Shown here: positions 62,573 through 64,000 of the stretch, in pieces | Numbering within the stretch: position 1 is the stretch's first letter | How the letters are laid out: every line of letters starts with the position of its first letter | Source: UBA2040 sp963977135 | GTDB lineage: Bacteria; Bacteroidota; Bacteroidia; Flavobacteriales_D; Crocinitomicaceae | Direction: 5' to 3' | NCBI GenBank assembly: GCA_963977135.1 | Contig: CAXBNN010000011.1 | Span: forward strand, 1-64,000 | Length of the DNA stretch: 64,000 nucleotides | The notes under the pieces: model-generated | The model's input: only the letters and a program-made list of their open reading frames with translations | Databases searched by the model: none | What the model was told of the DNA's origin: nothing | Program-made: the position numbers and the translations under genes

Positions 62573-63310
62573 GTGAAAAGAATTGCTGTAAAAATCGCCT
62601 ACCGAGGCATAACATTTCATGGATGGCAGCGCCAGCCAAGAGAAATTTCTGTTCAAGAAACGATAGAGGAAAGTTTGTTCAAATTACTCGGCAAAAGGGA
62701 AAAATATCCAATTGTTGGGTGTGGACGAACAGATACTGGTGTACATGCTAGCGAATATTTTTTTCATGTCGATGTGCCGAAGGAAACAGATTTACAGGAT
62801 TTGGGCCACAAGCTCAATCGAGTTGTCGGTTCGGAAATTGTTATCAAAGAAATGAAAGAAGTTGCTTCTGATTGGCATGCTCGTTTCGATGCAAAAAAAC
62901 GAACGTATCATTATTTCATTCATCGTGAAAAAGATCCATTTATCACGGACGAAAGTGTATACGTTCCAGGGCCATTGGACTTCGGCAAAATGAACGAAGC
63001 ATGTCAATATTTGATGGGTAAACAAGATTTCACCTCGCTTTCCAAATTACATACGGATGTTAAAACAAACATCTGCACAGTCTCAGAAGCCAAATGGGTT
63101 CAGATGAACGAAACGCGTTTTTATTTCGAAATTTCTGCCGATCGTTTCCTTCGCAATATGGTTCGCGCAACTGTAGGAACACTTTTGGAAATTGGTCAAG
63201 GAAAAATGGAACCTTCAGAAATGAAAACTATCCTAGAAAAAATGGATCGCGGAGCTGCTTCACAATCGGCACCTGGGCAAGGGTTGTTTTTGTGCGGGGT
63301 TGAGTATTGA
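62573..63310 (+). CDS. truA: tRNA pseudouridine synthase A
   Basis: 245 residues. GTG start chosen because the family begins with the strand KRIAVKIAYRGITFHGWQ. Catalytic Asp in CGRTDTGVHA. Forms pseudouridine 38-40 in tRNA anticodon stems. Followed by an inverted repeat shared with the convergent tyrS. Confidence 0.95.
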   Translation: MKRIAVKIAYRGITFHGWQRQPREISVQETIEESLFKLLGKREKYPIVGCGRTDTGVHASEYFFHVDVPKETDLQDLGHKLNRVVGSEIVIKEMKEVASDWHARFDAKKRTYHYFIHREKDPFITDESVYVPGPLDFGKMNEACQYLMGKQDFTSLSKLHTDVKTNICTVSEAKWVQMNETRFYFEISADRFLRNMVRATVGTLLEIGQGKMEPSEMKTILEKMDRGAASQSAPGQGLFLCGVEY

Positions 63311-63337
63311 TTGGGAAGTTCTTGAGTGTAGAGTTGT

Positions 63338-63360
63338 AGTGTAAAAATCCATTTTACACT
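63338..63360. terminator. Inverted repeat between convergent truA and tyrS
   Basis: AGTGTAAAA pairs with TTTTACACT around a 5-nt loop, embedded in further degenerate GAGTGTAG/CACTCTCCAC words. It may terminate both genes, although T-tracts are weak. Confidence 0.5.
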
Positions 63361-63385
63361 CTCCACTTTAACACTTTTCACTTCA

Positions 63386-64000
63386 TTATTTCACCACCAA
63401 AATATAATTATTCTTCTTCCCTTTCCCCAGCAAAACGTATTTGTCGTTGATTAAAGTTTCTGGAGTAATTATACAGTCCTCTCCTACTTTTTCTTTGTTT
63501 ACAGAAATGGCATTTCCTTTGAGTTCTCTTTTCGCTTCACCGTTTGAGGCTAAAAATCCTGTTTTACTAGAAAGTGCATCCACGATAGTCATTCCGTTTT
63601 CTATATCTGAACGATCGACTTCGGCTGTTGGGACTCCATCAAAAATGGCAAAGAAATTCTTTTCAGATAATTTTTTCAAATCATCAGCTGTCGATTTTCC
63701 AAAGAGAATGTTGCTTGCCGCAATGGCTATTTCTAATTCTTCTTTACCGTGAACACGCTCTGTAATATCTTCCGCGACTGCTTTTTGCAATTTTCGCATG
63801 TGTGGTTCAGCTCGATGTTCAGCAATTAATTTATCAATCCCATCTTTTTCTAAAAGGGTAAATATCTTAATGTAATTTTCTGAATCCGAATCGCTTGCGT
63901 TCAACCAAAACTGGTAAAACTCATATGGCGTAGTTCTATTAGCATCTAACCAAACTGCACCAGACGCTGTTTTTCCAAACTTGGTACCGTCTGCTTTTTT
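63386..64000 (-). CDS. tyrS: Tyrosine-tRNA ligase, C-terminal part (5' end outside window)
   Basis: The last 204 residues. Enters from the right edge as KKADGTKFGKT, the KMSKS-type KFGKT loop of TyrRS, then helical anticodon-binding region and a C-terminal S4-like RNA-binding domain (LASNGEAKRELKGNAISVNKEKV, DKYVLLGKGKKNNYILVV). Activates tyrosine for tRNA. The catalytic Rossmann half is outside the window. Confidence 0.93.
   Translation of the reverse strand, partial: KKADGTKFGKTASGAVWLDANRTTPYEFYQFWLNASDSDSENYIKIFTLLEKDGIDKLIAEHRAEPHMRKLQKAVAEDITERVHGKEELEIAIAASNILFGKSTADDLKKLSEKNFFAIFDGVPTAEVDRSDIENGMTIVDALSSKTGFLASNGEAKRELKGNAISVNKEKVGEDCIITPETLINDKYVLLGKGKKNNYILVVK

Overview
The window is a contiguous piece of a low-GC Bacteroidota chromosome, most likely from Flavobacteriales. 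A Crocinitomicaceae/Fluviicola-like bacterium is my best guess from gene content, not from a marker-gene comparison. Supporting signs are Bacteroidota-type promoter boxes (TTG about 19-20 nt upstream of TAnnTTTG), weak or absent Shine-Dalgarno sequences, type IX secretion (T9SS) proteins (a PorV/PorQ-like barrel, a C25 PorU2-like protease and a secreted protein with a C-terminal sorting domain), a fused alpha/beta 2-oxoacid dehydrogenase E1, a FadN-type fused beta-oxidation protein, and many DUF families typical of the phylum. I see no rRNA, tRNA, CRISPR array, insertion sequence or prophage. No gene-free stretch exceeds 300 bases.

Layout. 0-3.7 kb looks accessory: the end of a protein with perfect 60-bp repeats, a lipoprotein serine hydrolase carrying a 9-G tract, and a dihydroorotase-like enzyme. 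3.8-7.3 kb holds a radical SAM/SPASM protein convergent with an O-antigen-ligase-like protein and a Wzz-like protein. 7.3-10.3 kb is the rplM-rpsI-rpsB-tsf operon with a recognisable promoter and terminator. 10.3-14 kb has an enoyl-CoA hydratase, an RRM RNA-binding protein, a coiled-coil membrane protein, purS and pssA. 13.9-21.8 kb has the PorV-like/PorU2-like pair and a GT-C glycosyltransferase. 21.8-30 kb has a DUF5686 barrel, an lpxD-SpoIIE phosphatase pair, the 2-oxoacid dehydrogenase E1 and an AhpD-like protein. 29.7-33.8 kb is a MarR-FadN-thiolase beta-oxidation operon. 34-39 kb mixes a small regulator, a thioesterase, a DUF2461 protein and a DPP-IV-like peptidase. 39-41.2 kb is a compact arsenic operon (arsR-DUF6428-arsC-aquaporin). 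41.2-44.3 kb is a DtxR-family regulator divergent from a TonB-dependent receptor, with a palindrome inside the receptor promoter. 44.3-48.6 kb has a DbpA-like helicase, a GH113-like lipoprotein and an acyl-CoA dehydrogenase. 48.6-51.9 kb is a run of small exported proteins that includes a relic of a duplicated gene. 52-64 kb carries rnhB, a large membrane-anchored unknown, a lipoprotein, lnt, a sigma factor with a putative zinc anti-sigma factor and a DUF6503 lipoprotein, purB, the T9SS cargo, truA and the end of tyrS.

Most interesting signals. (1) Nearly the same palindromic 15-mer, TATGCnnGCATAGTA, lies 40-50 bp upstream of both the marR-fadN-thiolase operon and the acyl-CoA dehydrogenase gene 13 kb away. 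This suggests a local MarR-controlled fatty-acid-oxidation regulon. (2) A DtxR/MntR-like inverted repeat sits between the -33 and -7 boxes of the TonB receptor promoter. (3) The arsenic operon has an aquaporin where an arsenite pump would usually be. (4) A 15-codon relic of a DUF4920 gene lies just beyond the stop of a DUF6268-like gene and in its frame. (5) Three consecutive perfect or near-perfect palindromes lie between divergent regulators near 34 kb. (6) Several genes have a -7-like box directly abutting the start codon, which predicts leaderless mRNAs.
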